DNA of 64,000 nucleotides from CAZNKU01 sp045541135 (lineage in GTDB: Bacteria > Bacillota > Clostridia > Monoglobales > Firm-18): positions 1-64,000 of the forward strand of contig JAZQIO010000051.1 of the NCBI GenBank assembly GCA_045541135.1, in the 5' to 3' direction. How positions within the stretch are numbered: the first letter of the stretch is position 1; the number at the start of each line of letters is the position of its first letter. Positions 35,138 through 43,318 of the stretch are shown piece after piece. The notes beneath the pieces were generated by a model that had not been told where the DNA came from, ran no database searches, and was given only the letters and a program-made list of their open reading frames with translations. A program made the translations under genes and the position numbers.

Positions 35138-35638
35138 CTATGCCTCCCTGCCTTTTGAATTAAAAAGTTTATTTGTGATATAAAAAATTGGAATTGTATA
35201 AATTAATGTATATAATGCTATTAACAGTATTGGGTTGGCAATTGCAATAAATAAATTAGAAGAGCCCCAAATTGCAAAATGAACAAAATGAATACAAGAT
35301 TCACAAAGTAATATGCCGATAAATGTAAACAGCATAACAACACCGGCATTTTTGCGAAAATAATTTATATTCAGCACACCGGCTATAACTGCAAGATACA
35401 TATATGTAAGACTGTTTATTATAGTGGTTCCGCTGCTTAATGCATCCATAAATATTCCACATACCAGACCAACTATACCGCCTGTAACAGGTCCGTTTAT
35501 AATGGCAACTGATACAACAAACGGGATTACAAGATTAGGTTTTATATTTCCAATAGCTATATAATTGCATATTGATACTTGTAAAGTGTTTATTATAATT
35601 ATAGCTATGGTATATTTAAGTATTTTCAAATACTTCAC
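35138..35638 (-). CDS. mreD: Rod shape-determining protein MreD
   Basis: 166 residues with five to six hydrophobic helices and no soluble domain; the NxKPNLVIPFVVSVAIINGP start and GGIVGLVCGIFMDALS segment are typical of MreD. It is a membrane member of the elongasome joining MreC to PBP2/RodA. Sequence conservation is low in this family, so the call leans on its place between mreC and mrdA. Confidence 0.9.
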   Translation of the reverse strand: MKYLKILKYTIAIIIINTLQVSICNYIAIGNIKPNLVIPFVVSVAIINGPVTGGIVGLVCGIFMDALSSGTTIINSLTYMYLAVIAGVLNINYFRKNAGVVMLFTFIGILLCESCIHFVHFAIWGSSNLFIAIANPILLIALYTLIYTIPIFYITNKLFNSKGREA

Positions 35639-35658
35639 ATCCTAATCTCCTTTCACAA

Positions 35659-36486
35659 TTAATTTGTTATAACGAAAACTTCGTATATACTATTGAAATC
35701 TACAGATGGCTCAATTTCTGCATACTGTGATACCCCTTTGTTTTCGGGATGAATTTTTGTTATTTTTCCAACGTTGATGCCCTTGGGATAAACACCGCCC
35801 AGACCGGAAGTTTTGACCATATCCCCAACTGTTACAGTTGAATCTTTTGAAATGTATGTCATTTTACAAAGTCCCTGTGCAGATAGGTCGATATCTCCAT
35901 CAACCGTAGCAAAATCCTCTGTGCGTTCTACCATAACGGCAACTGTGCTTTGTGAATCAAGAATAGTGGTTATCATTGCCCAGTCACTTCCAATGTCTGT
36001 TACATGTCCTACAAGACCATACGGTGTTATTACAGTGTCGGTCATTTTTATACCGTCATTTGTTCCTTTGTCTATGGTAAAAGACAAAAACCATGTGCTG
36101 GAATCTCTTCCTGTTATGTTAGCGGAAACAAGATAAAACTCTTTGTAGGTATCTTTTAAATCGAGCATCTTTCTTAGCCGTTCATTTTCTTTTTTGTATT
36201 CAATGTTTCTTTGATTTTGAGATTCTAATTGCTGTATTTTTGCATTCAGTTTTTCATTTTCTTGCTTTAAAGAAGAAATATCACCAAAGTACGAAAAGAA
36301 GCCTCTGATATTATCTGTAACACCTGCAAAAAACTTTTGAACAGGCATTGTTATTTTTATTATTATATTGTCACTTGCTGTTGTTTCGTAAGAACGGTTC
36401 ATTGTAAAAATCATTCCGACGATAAGTAATATTGTAACGATAAGCAATATTACAAAATATTTGTTGTTGAAAAGCTTTCTTATCAT
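35659..36486 (-). CDS. mreC: Rod shape-determining protein MreC
   Basis: 275 residues: an N-terminal helix (~10-28), a coiled coil (~65-105; SLKQENEKLNAKIQQLESQN) and the extracytoplasmic double beta-barrel with ITGRDSSTWF, GTNDGI and TSGLGGVYPKGI. MreC bridges MreB filaments and PBP2. Overlaps the mreB end by 4 nt. Confidence 0.94.
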   Translation of the reverse strand: MIRKLFNNKYFVILLIVTILLIVGMIFTMNRSYETTASDNIIIKITMPVQKFFAGVTDNIRGFFSYFGDISSLKQENEKLNAKIQQLESQNQRNIEYKKENERLRKMLDLKDTYKEFYLVSANITGRDSSTWFLSFTIDKGTNDGIKMTDTVITPYGLVGHVTDIGSDWAMITTILDSQSTVAVMVERTEDFATVDGDIDLSAQGLCKMTYISKDSTVTVGDMVKTSGLGGVYPKGINVGKITKIHPENKGVSQYAEIEPSVDFNSIYEVFVITN

Positions 36487-37499
36487 CTCTTCGAAGTTAA
36501 CAACACCTTTCTTAAAGAGTTTATTTCATCCAATACATGGGCTGTGCCTAAAGTTACACAATCCAGAGGATTTTCTGCAATGTGTGTTTTTATTCCTGTT
36601 TCTTCGGTAATTAACGTATCTATTCCGCGTAACATTGCCCCACCTCCCGTAATCATTATTCCGCGTTCCATAATATCGGCTGATAACTCCGGAGGAGTCT
36701 TTTCCAGTGTGTTTTTAATACAATCAACAATTAACATAATTGGTTCGGATAAAGCATCACGAATTTGTTCGGATGTAACGACAATTTTCTTTGGTAATCC
36801 CGTTAACAGATGTCTGCCGTTAATTTCCATTGCTTTTTCTTCGTCCATTGAATAAACTGAGCCTATTTGTATTTTTATTTGTTCTGCAGTTCTGTCACCA
36901 ATCATAATGTTTTGAGAACGCTTAATGTATTGAACAATTGTATTGTCAAAATAATCTCCTGCAACACGTAAAGATACACTTGTTACAATACCGCCAAGGG
37001 ATATAACAGCAACTTCTGAAGTGCCGCCTCCAATATCCACAATCATGGTTCCGACAGGATCTTCAACTGCAAGTCCGGCACCCATAGATGCGGCCATAGG
37101 TTCTTCGATAAGATATGCTTCTTTTGCACCTGCCTGCATAACAGAGTCTTCAATTGCTCTTTTCTCTACTTCGGTTATACATGAAGGTATGCATACTATA
37201 ATTTTGGGTTTGATGAAACCTTTATTTCCGCAAGCTTTTTGTATAAAGTACTTCAACATATGCTGAGTATATGTGTAATCAGCAATGACTCCGTCTTTCA
37301 TAGGACGAATTGCAACGATGTTACCCGGCGTTCTTCCAAGCATAAGCTTTGCTTCGTCACCAACAGCTAAAACTTCATTTGTATCTTTGTTAACAGCAAT
37401 TACAGATGGTTCTCTTACGACAATTCCTTTGCCTTTAACGTATACAAGAGTATTTGCTGTACCTAAGTCAATTCCTAAATCTTTGCCGAGACCTTTCAT
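36483..37499 (-). CDS. mreB: Actin-like rod shape protein MreB
   Basis: 338 residues with the actin-fold phosphate-1 motif IDLGTANTLVY, phosphate-2 VDIGGGTSEVAVIS, and the adenosine motif ITGGGAMLRGID. It forms membrane-bound filaments that orient side-wall synthesis, so this is a rod-shaped organism. An AGGAG site lies before the ATG. Confidence 0.97.
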   Translation of the reverse strand: MKGLGKDLGIDLGTANTLVYVKGKGIVVREPSVIAVNKDTNEVLAVGDEAKLMLGRTPGNIVAIRPMKDGVIADYTYTQHMLKYFIQKACGNKGFIKPKIIVCIPSCITEVEKRAIEDSVMQAGAKEAYLIEEPMAASMGAGLAVEDPVGTMIVDIGGGTSEVAVISLGGIVTSVSLRVAGDYFDNTIVQYIKRSQNIMIGDRTAEQIKIQIGSVYSMDEEKAMEINGRHLLTGLPKKIVVTSEQIRDALSEPIMLIVDCIKNTLEKTPPELSADIMERGIMITGGGAMLRGIDTLITEETGIKTHIAENPLDCVTLGTAHVLDEINSLRKVLLTSKR

Positions 37500-37503
37500 T
37501 ATT

Positions 37504-38085
37504 TTAATTTGCTCCTTTTATATTGAATGTATTATATAAATATTTACTTAGTTTGTATATGGGCAGTCCGACCACATTGTTATAATCTCCATCAAGTTTT
37601 TCAACAAAGGAGGAGGCTATTCCCTGAATACTGTATGCTCCGGCTTTGTCTAAAGGGTCTTTTGTGTTTACGTAGTCGATGATTTCTTTCTCTGTTAATT
37701 CTTTGAATTTTACATTTGTTTTTTCATAGTCTGTAACAGTTGTGTTATCCGATGTGTTAATTATTGTGAATCCGGTATATACACTGTGTGTTTTTCCGCT
37801 TAAAAGCTTTAACATTCTTATTGCATCTTCGACATCTTGGGGTTTGCCCAATATTTCGTTTCCATATGATACCACGGTATCTGCACCTATTACTAAGCAG
37901 TTGTTATTTAATGTTTCGGCAACTGCATATGCCTTTTGTGCGGAAAGAGACATAACTATGTTTTCAACCGAGTTGTTTGTGTCAATATGTTCTTCGCAAT
38001 CACTTATTTTTATTTCGAATTCAAGACCTAGAACATCCATAAGGCTTTTACGTCTTGGTGATGCTGATGCTAAAATTAGTTTCAT
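37504..38085 (-). CDS. maf: Maf nucleotide pyrophosphatase
   Basis: 193 residues from ATG 38085, which overlaps the upstream stop codon as ATGA; the longer frame to 38136 adds an uncharacteristic N-terminus. The start KLILASASPRRKSLM, the VIGADTVV segment and AGAYSIQG are the Maf signatures. Maf hydrolyses dTTP, UTP or modified pyrimidine triphosphates and is commonly encoded beside mreB; its link to septum formation is genetic rather than mechanistic. Confidence 0.95.
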   Translation of the reverse strand: MKLILASASPRRKSLMDVLGLEFEIKISDCEEHIDTNNSVENIVMSLSAQKAYAVAETLNNNCLVIGADTVVSYGNEILGKPQDVEDAIRMLKLLSGKTHSVYTGFTIINTSDNTTVTDYEKTNVKFKELTEKEIIDYVNTKDPLDKAGAYSIQGIASSFVEKLDGDYNNVVGLPIYKLSKYLYNTFNIKGAN

Positions 38086-38588
38086 ATGTTTACTTTCTTT
38101 CTGTCTTTGTATTTGTGTATGATTATTGTTGAACAAAATCCGGTAAAATATCCGCTAATTATTGATAAAATCAATAATGGTGGAAGATATGTGTAAATAT
38201 ATATGTTTGAATATAAAATAACGGCAATGGTTGTTTGTGCAAAATTATGAGCAACAGCACCTGATATTGAAACTCCCATATAGCTGAAATTGTTTTTCCC
38301 TTTCATCATTAAAACCATTATTGCAAATGACAGTATGCTACCCGAAAGACCATATAAGAGTTGAATTAAACCACCGTATATTAAACACGCAATTACGGGT
38401 CTTAAAACACTTATTATAAACGATGTTTTTGTATCAAACAAGTATATACATAATATTGTAATTATATTCGTAAAGCCTATTTTTCCTCCCGGTATGCCGG
38501 GAATTAAAGGTAATGAATTTTCCGTGATTTGAATTATAATAATTATTGTAAGCAAAACAGAAATTAATGTTATTTTTCTTGTTTTCAT
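38082..38588 (-). CDS. Gx transporter family membrane protein
   Basis: 168 residues, five to six helices. The segment NSLPLIPGIPGGKIGFTNIITIL with GLIQLLYGLSGS and GAVAHNFAQ is typical of the Gx-transporter family, often annotated heptaprenyl diphosphate synthase component I. The fold resembles ECF-type substrate-binding subunits, so uptake of a small precursor is possible; substrate unknown. Coupled to maf by ATGA and preceded by the NusG_II gene, a pairing frequent in clostridia. Confidence 0.82.
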   Translation of the reverse strand: MKTRKITLISVLLTIIIIIQITENSLPLIPGIPGGKIGFTNIITILCIYLFDTKTSFIISVLRPVIACLIYGGLIQLLYGLSGSILSFAIMVLMMKGKNNFSYMGVSISGAVAHNFAQTTIAVILYSNIYIYTYLPPLLILSIISGYFTGFCSTIIIHKYKDRKKVNI

Positions 38589-38596
38589 ACCTTCTC

Positions 38597-38998
38597 CTAA
38601 TAAGACACAGTATCAATGGAATTTTGACCTGTGATTTGTACTGTAAGTCTGTGTGGCAAACAAATAAGAATCTGATTTGTTTTACTTATTGTACCGGATT
38701 TTATTTCGGTTTTGTCCAAACAATCTGTTTCAACACATTTTATTTTTTTGTTTTCGTATAAAAATTTATTGTATCCATACTCGGTTTTGATTTCTATATA
38801 CTCGCCATCTTTTAAATCAGAAAATAAATATGCGGAATGTAATTTCCCATCAATACGTATTTCAAATCCATTTGCGTCTCCCTGAGTATGAAAAATCATT
38901 AACAAAATTAAAATAACCGAGAACAGTATTATACCTGCAATTAATATAATATCAGCTTTTGTAAGTTTATTTACCGGTAGAGCCAAAGCCGCCATCAC
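38597..38998 (-). CDS. NusG domain II-like membrane-anchored protein
   Basis: About 130 residues: one N-terminal helix (~16-37) followed by a small beta domain that ends NQILICLPHRLTVQITGQ, the pattern of the NusG_II family found outside transcription factors. Function unknown; it usually neighbours Gx-transporter and FMN- or quinone-linked genes. The start is uncertain: GTG 38998 and ATG 38995 lie on top of the GAGGTG site, while TTG 38986 is better spaced. It overlaps the end of dut by up to 32 nt. Confidence 0.78.
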   Translation of the reverse strand: MMAALALPVNKLTKADIILIAGIILFSVILILLMIFHTQGDANGFEIRIDGKLHSAYLFSDLKDGEYIEIKTEYGYNKFLYENKKIKCVETDCLDKTEIKSGTISKTNQILICLPHRLTVQITGQNSIDTVSY

Positions 38999-39416
38999 CT
39001 CTGTCTGTAGAAGGAAGCTCGCTTACTACTTCTATGTCAGGAATACATACCGGAGTAATAACAAGCTGTGCTATTCTGTCACCGGGGTTGACCGTAAAGT
39101 CTTTGTCTGAAAGATTTGCAAGAGAAACTTTAATTTCACCTCTGTAATCACTGTCAATTACACCTACTGAGTTTGAAAGTGTAACACCTTTTTTAAAGCC
39201 TAATGAACTTCGTACATACACCAATGCAACATATTCATTTGATGGTAGTGCAATTGATATTCCTGTAGGAATAATCTGATGCTTTCCGGCAGGTATTGTT
39301 ATACTTTCGTCTATGCAGGCAGCAAGATCCATTCCTGCAGCACCATTACTTGCATAATACGGTGCGGGTATAGAATTTCCGATTTTATCTGATTCGAATT
39401 TGATTTTTAATTCCAT
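38967..39416 (-). CDS. dut: dUTP diphosphatase
   Basis: 149 residues carrying all five trimeric dUTPase motifs: GAAGMDLAA, VRSSLGF, GVIDSDYRGEI, GDRIAQLVI and the mobile C-terminal RGDGGFGSTG. It hydrolyses dUTP to dUMP, keeping uracil out of DNA and feeding dTMP synthesis. Starts 4 nt after the U32 peptidase gene. Confidence 0.96.
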   Translation of the reverse strand: MELKIKFESDKIGNSIPAPYYASNGAAGMDLAACIDESITIPAGKHQIIPTGISIALPSNEYVALVYVRSSLGFKKGVTLSNSVGVIDSDYRGEIKVSLANLSDKDFTVNPGDRIAQLVITPVCIPDIEVVSELPSTDRGDGGFGSTGK

Positions 39417-39420
39417 TTTG

Positions 39421-41433
39421 TTAAACTCCTTTATAAAATTTACCTCTTGTAAACTCGTTTTGTATTTTTGTACCGTTTTTGTAACAATTATATATTCTTA
39501 CGCAATCTTCAGGTGATTCATCAATAAAATTCAATCTGCCGTAAGTTATTCCTGAAAATTTGACATCATCCATTTTATCAGACATTATTATTGGTTTTGA
39601 ATTATATATTTCATTTCTACAGTCAGGCAGGCATTTGATTAAAAATTTCTCGTTTGTTCTGTCGGAAATATAACCACCGTGTTTGCATCCTACAGATGAT
39701 TTGATTATACAATTTTCAGTAATCATCATAGGTATTTTGCCGTATATGATACTTTCACAGTTACATATGCTTGTAAGTGGTTTTATTTGTTTTAATGTTA
39801 GCTCTGTTGAAAGTGTGATAATATCTATGTTTGATTTCCTGTAAAACTCACATGAATATGAGTTGAAAATATTCATTGTTAAATCCAACTGTATTTTTTT
39901 GTTGTGACGCTTTGCAATTTCTATTTGACCAATATTGCGCACTAAAAGAGTTTTGCTTTTTGAATTTGAAATTAAGTATTCAAGGTTTTGGGGAGATATT
40001 CTCGGCAAAACAGCAATTTCATTTTCAGTTATGCCATCAATTTCAATTGGTACATATATTCTTTTACAGTCAGTCTTGCGTATAGCGTTAAGTTGATTGT
40101 TGTCTGAAACAAATACCGATAAATCAAAATTGCCTTTTGATATACTTTTTGTATCGGATGTGTATTTAAGACTACTTTCATTTCGCTTATATGAATTAAT
40201 TATTAATTTTTCAAGCTGATGCGTAATTTCTCTTCGCGCTTTATTGATTTCAGATGTGGGTATAAAAACATCTTTGTCAATATTCACCTCAATATTTTCG
40301 GCATAAAAAATTGTATCGCCAAGTTTGTCAAGGTTGTTTCTGATTTTTTCAACACTGGCGGAGGAGGAATTAGCCTTTTCCAAAAAACTTTCTGATGTAT
40401 ATTTGACTGAATTACCATATTCATCTACAGCTGACAGTATGAGATTTTTATTTATCTCACCGTTAAAGAACATATAAATTCCTGTTTTTTTATAGTTATC
40501 AATCAATTTGAAATTGTTTTTTTGAAGCAGGTACGGATTATCGGGTTTTGTGTGGCAAAACATTTCTTTACCTTTTTTGCTTTTGAAGTATCCGTCAGAA
40601 AAACCTCCTCTAAAAAAAACTGTTTCCAATTTCTCATAGTCTTCATCAGTTACCTGTGTTTCACTGTCAAGATATTTTCTGTATGTTGACACAACAGTCC
40701 CAACGTATTCCGGTCCTTTCATTCTACCTTCAATTTTAAGAGATGCTACTCCGCATGCTTCAATCTCTTTAAGGTGATTAATGAGGCACATATCTTTAAG
40801 ACTCATTAAAAAACCTTTTTTGTTGTTTAGTGTATATTCCAACCTGCAGGGTTGGGCACATTTTCCCCGATTACCGCTTCTGCCACCGATTATACTTGAC
40901 ATAAGACACTGTCCGGAATAGCAAAAACACATAGCCCCATGAACAAAAATCTCTGTTTCTACACCTGATTCAAAAGAAATTTGCTTAATTTTTTCTGCGG
41001 ACAGCTCACGTGCAAGAACAACTCTGCTGAATCCGATATTTTTTAAAAACTTTGCACCTTCGACATCATAAATGGTCATTTGGGTACTCGCATGCAATTT
41101 GAGTTCGGGAGCAATTTGTTTTATATACATTGCGACACCTATATCCTGAACAATAACTGCATCAACACCTATACGGTTTATTGTACGTATAAAGTTATCT
41201 AATTCCTCGAATTCTTTGTCTGAAATCAGAATATTTACAGTTACATACACTTTGACTTTGTGCAAATGACAAAAATCAACGGCATTTTCAAGTTCTTCGT
41301 TATTAAAATTGGTTGCAGAAGCTCTTGCGTTAAAAAGACTGCCTCCAAGATATACGGCATCTGTACCACTTAAAACCGCTGATTTTAAAGCTTCGTAACT
41401 GCCGGCAGGAGCCAATAGTTCACAGTTTATCAT
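39421..41433 (-). CDS. U32 family peptidase/RNA-hydroxylase-type protein
   Basis: 670 residues. The N-terminal TIM-barrel opens ELLAPAGSYEALKSAVLSGTDAVYLGG, and the iron-sulfur-type cysteines C169, C171, C176, C192 and C196 lie in MCFCYSGQC and GKCAQPC. A second half (~300-670) corresponds to the DUF3656-containing long form. Family members are annotated collagenase-like peptidases, but the E. coli long-form relative RlhA hydroxylates 23S rRNA, so an RNA-modifying role is at least as likely. Lies 1 nt after zapA. Confidence 0.88.
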   Translation of the reverse strand: MINCELLAPAGSYEALKSAVLSGTDAVYLGGSLFNARASATNFNNEELENAVDFCHLHKVKVYVTVNILISDKEFEELDNFIRTINRIGVDAVIVQDIGVAMYIKQIAPELKLHASTQMTIYDVEGAKFLKNIGFSRVVLARELSAEKIKQISFESGVETEIFVHGAMCFCYSGQCLMSSIIGGRSGNRGKCAQPCRLEYTLNNKKGFLMSLKDMCLINHLKEIEACGVASLKIEGRMKGPEYVGTVVSTYRKYLDSETQVTDEDYEKLETVFFRGGFSDGYFKSKKGKEMFCHTKPDNPYLLQKNNFKLIDNYKKTGIYMFFNGEINKNLILSAVDEYGNSVKYTSESFLEKANSSSASVEKIRNNLDKLGDTIFYAENIEVNIDKDVFIPTSEINKARREITHQLEKLIINSYKRNESSLKYTSDTKSISKGNFDLSVFVSDNNQLNAIRKTDCKRIYVPIEIDGITENEIAVLPRISPQNLEYLISNSKSKTLLVRNIGQIEIAKRHNKKIQLDLTMNIFNSYSCEFYRKSNIDIITLSTELTLKQIKPLTSICNCESIIYGKIPMMITENCIIKSSVGCKHGGYISDRTNEKFLIKCLPDCRNEIYNSKPIIMSDKMDDVKFSGITYGRLNFIDESPEDCVRIYNCYKNGTKIQNEFTRGKFYKGV

Positions 41434-41434
41434 A

Positions 41435-41776
41435 TTATCTGTCCTTTAGTGCTTTTATTTCAGCCTTCAAACGTGCAATCTCAGTTTCTAACTGACTGTT
41501 TTTAAATGATGCTGCAGATGCTTCGTCTATGTATTGTTTGATTTGTGAACGAAGATTATCAGCAGTTTCTTCACTTTTGAAATAATCGTCGGCAACGTTT
41601 ATTGCAGCAAGTATGGAGGTATCCTGAATTGTAAGACTGCCACCGCTTGCAAATGTAATTTCACCGATTTTCTTATCAATATATTCAGCTACCATTTCCA
41701 TATGCTCTTTTGTATCTGCTGATACGAGAGTGTAGTCTCTGTTATTGATAGTTATTGTAATTTTGTTTTTTTCCAT
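41435..41776 (-). CDS. zapA: Cell division protein ZapA
   Basis: 113 residues: an N-terminal beta domain (ITITINNRDYTLVSADTKEHMEMVAEYIDKKI) and a C-terminal coiled coil (~65-113, heptads through NSQLETEIARLKAEIKAL). ZapA bundles FtsZ filaments at the division ring. First gene of the 10-kb operon that continues through dut, maf and mreBCD to mgsA, so division and elongation genes share a transcript. Confidence 0.9.
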   Translation of the reverse strand: MEKNKITITINNRDYTLVSADTKEHMEMVAEYIDKKIGEITFASGGSLTIQDTSILAAINVADDYFKSEETADNLRSQIKQYIDEASAASFKNSQLETEIARLKAEIKALKDR

Positions 41777-41820
41777 ACCTGAATCATTTCCTTTCTTGCA
41801 AAAAAATCATACTTATTTTT

Positions 41821-41849
41821 ATTATAACTTATTTCCGGTAAAAATGCAA
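41821..41849 (-). promoter_or_regulatory. Promoter for the zapA-mgsA operon
   Basis: Minus-strand TTGCAT (41849-41844), 17 bp, TATAAT (41826-41821), 45 bp before zapA. Confidence 0.7.
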
Positions 41850-41857
41850 TGAATTTT

Positions 41858-41903
41858 AAAAAAATAAACACACTTTTTTGTGATGTTAAGTGTGCTTATT
41901 TTC
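41858..41903 (-). terminator. Terminator overlapping the end of tepA
   Basis: AAATAAGCACACTT pairs with AAGTGTGTTTATTT with one G-U pair on the minus strand and is followed by T-rich sequence. The hairpin starts inside the last tepA codons. Confidence 0.7.
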
Positions 41904-42554
41904 TATCATGTTATAAAGTGCGGAAAGTGCATCGTATATGCCACCCACAGAGTCAATTAAACCGCATTTTACAGCTTCTTCACCGAAGAGTATTGTTCCT
42001 ACATCATTTGCTATTATTCCCGTTGCAAGCATAAGCGAAAGTAAATTTTCCTTCGAAATGTTACTGTTTTTTGATACAAACGACACAACTCTGTCCTGAA
42101 CTTTATTGAAATATTCGTATGTTTGTATGGCGCCTATTACCAGTCCGTTTGTTCTTATTGGGTGTATTGTCATTGTTGCACTGGGTACAATAAAAGATTT
42201 TTTGGATGAAACAGCAAGCGGTACACCAATACTGTGACCACCACCCAAAACAATAGATACTGTAGGTTTTGACATTCCTGATATTAACTCTGCAATGGCA
42301 AGTCCGGCTTCTACATCTCCACCTACAGTGTTCAACAAAATGAGCAAACCTTCAATGTCTTTATTTTCTTCGATGTTTATCAAAGTAGGAAGAACATCTT
42401 CATATTTGGTTGTTTTATTGTTTTGTGGAAGAATGTTATGTCCTTCAATTTGCCCTATTATATTTAAGCAATGAATGTTATGGGGTGCATTGATAATTGG
42501 AGTTGTGGCTATATTTTTATTTTCGGATTGCTCTTTTTTTTCATTTTCACTCAT
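41886..42554 (-). CDS. ClpP-like serine protease, TepA type
   Basis: 222 residues with a ClpP/crotonase fold: LLILLNTVGGDVEAGLAIAELI, the nucleophile serine in GGGHSIGVPLA, and the catalytic histidine in TMTIHPIRT. A ~45-residue charged N-terminal tail is typical of the TepA (translocation-enhancing)/YmfB branch found in spore-forming Firmicutes, which acts without a Clp ATPase. Single gene with its own terminator. The exact substrate is unknown. Confidence 0.85.
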   Translation of the reverse strand: MSENEKKEQSENKNIATTPIINAPHNIHCLNIIGQIEGHNILPQNNKTTKYEDVLPTLINIEENKDIEGLLILLNTVGGDVEAGLAIAELISGMSKPTVSIVLGGGHSIGVPLAVSSKKSFIVPSATMTIHPIRTNGLVIGAIQTYEYFNKVQDRVVSFVSKNSNISKENLLSLMLATGIIANDVGTILFGEEAVKCGLIDSVGGIYDALSALYNMIENKHT

Positions 42555-42723
42555 AAAATCACCTCGTATATATTATGTCTTTTTATTTGAGTATAATACT
42601 CTATATTGTATTTTGATTGGTGTTTTTTACTAAAAAACCACAGAATATCATTTTTTTGAACAATAAAACACAGTGTTTTTTTATTAAAAATAACTAAATT
42701 TTATTAAAATTCCCAAAATCCTA

Positions 42724-42752
42724 TTGTATTTATTTTGTTGAAGTGGTACAAT
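42724..42752 (+). promoter_or_regulatory. Promoter for HU
   Basis: TTGTAT (42724-42729), 17-bp spacer, TACAAT (42747-42752). Confidence 0.55.
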
Positions 42753-42772
42753 TAATATGACTTAAGAATAAA

Positions 42773-42787
42773 CATGCATTTTGCATG
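42773..42787 (+). repeat. Short palindrome in the HU leader
   Basis: CATGCA (42773-42778) and TGCATG (42782-42787) with a 3-nt loop, about 20 bp after the -10 box and 25 bp before the HU start. It could be an operator or a 5' mRNA hairpin. Confidence 0.5.
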
Positions 42788-42812
42788 CGATAAATTTTAG
42801 GAGGTAAAAATA

Positions 42813-43085
42813 ATGAAAAGAACAGAATTAGTTGCAGCTATCGCAGAGAAAGCTTCAATGACAAAGAAGGATGCTGATTTGGCTTTGAACGCTACAATCG
42901 AAGCTATAACAGAAGCTCTAAAAGCAGGTGATAAGGTACAGTTGGTTGGTTTTGGTACATTTGAAGTACGTAGTAAGGCTGCTCGTACAGGTAGAAACCC
43001 ACAGACAGGTAAAGAAATCAAAATTGCTGCTTCAAAGGCTCCTGCATTCAAGGCTGGTAAAGCTTTCAAAGACGCTATAAAATAA
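42813..43085 (+). CDS. hup: HU-family DNA-binding protein
   Basis: 90 residues with the complete HU pattern: MKRTELVAAIAEKASMTKKDADLALNA-type helices, GDKVQLVGFGTFEVRSKAARTGRNPQTG with the DNA-intercalating proline arm, and FKAGKAFKDAI at the end. An abundant nucleoid protein that bends DNA. AGGAGG lies before the ATG. Codon use is that of a highly expressed gene. Monocistronic. Confidence 0.97.
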   Translation: MKRTELVAAIAEKASMTKKDADLALNATIEAITEALKAGDKVQLVGFGTFEVRSKAARTGRNPQTGKEIKIAASKAPAFKAGKAFKDAIK

Positions 43086-43097
43086 TTTCTTTAAATG

Positions 43098-43126
43098 AAA
43101 AGCTTCCGTTTCACGGAAGCTTTTTT
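43098..43126 (+). terminator. Terminator of HU
   Basis: 12-bp perfect stem (43098-43109 with 43113-43124) with a 3-nt loop and T-run. Confidence 0.92.
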
Positions 43127-43136
43127 AATTGTCTTC

Positions 43137-43165
43137 TTGACAAATTTATTATTTTTATATATAAT
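43137..43165 (+). promoter_or_regulatory. Consensus promoter for tRNA-Thr
   Basis: Perfect TTGACA (43137-43142), 17-bp spacer, perfect TATAAT (43160-43165), 9 bp before the tRNA, so very little 5' leader. Confidence 0.9.
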
Positions 43166-43174
43166 ATATTCGTT

Positions 43175-43250
43175 GCTGATATAACTCAGGCGGTAGAGTA
43201 CCACCTTGGTAAGGTGGAAGTCGTGGGTTCAAGTCCCATTATCAGCTCCA
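43175..43250 (+). tRNA. tRNA-Thr (GGT)
   Basis: 76 nt. Acceptor GCTGATA/TATCAGC, discriminator T, encoded CCA. Anticodon stem CCACC/GGTGG and loop TTGGTAA give anticodon GGT, reading ACC and ACU threonine codons. Confidence 0.96.
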
Positions 43251-43276
43251 AAAGCTTGCTTTATGCAAGCTTTTTT
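43251..43276 (+). terminator. Terminator of tRNA-Thr
   Basis: AAAGCTTGC/GCAAGCTTT (43251-43259 with 43265-43273) and T-run, directly after the CCA end. Confidence 0.9.
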
Positions 43277-43287
43277 GTCTTTAAATG

Positions 43288-43318
43288 AAAAAGTCAGGGG
43301 ATTTTCCCTTGACTTTTT
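43288..43318 (-). terminator. Terminator of the comEA-like gene
   Basis: AAAAGTCAGGGG and CCCTTGACTTTT pair around a short loop, with one G-U pair. On the minus strand a T-run follows. Confidence 0.85.

Noticed and set aside
42555..42812. Small RNA or extra gene in the A/T-rich region between tepA and HU
   Set aside because: Only promoter-like elements and the short palindrome were found; no frame with a ribosome binding site or stable structure.
42797..43069. Antisense frame across the HU gene
   Set aside because: It lies wholly opposite a clear HU gene, has no ribosome binding site and no recognisable domain.
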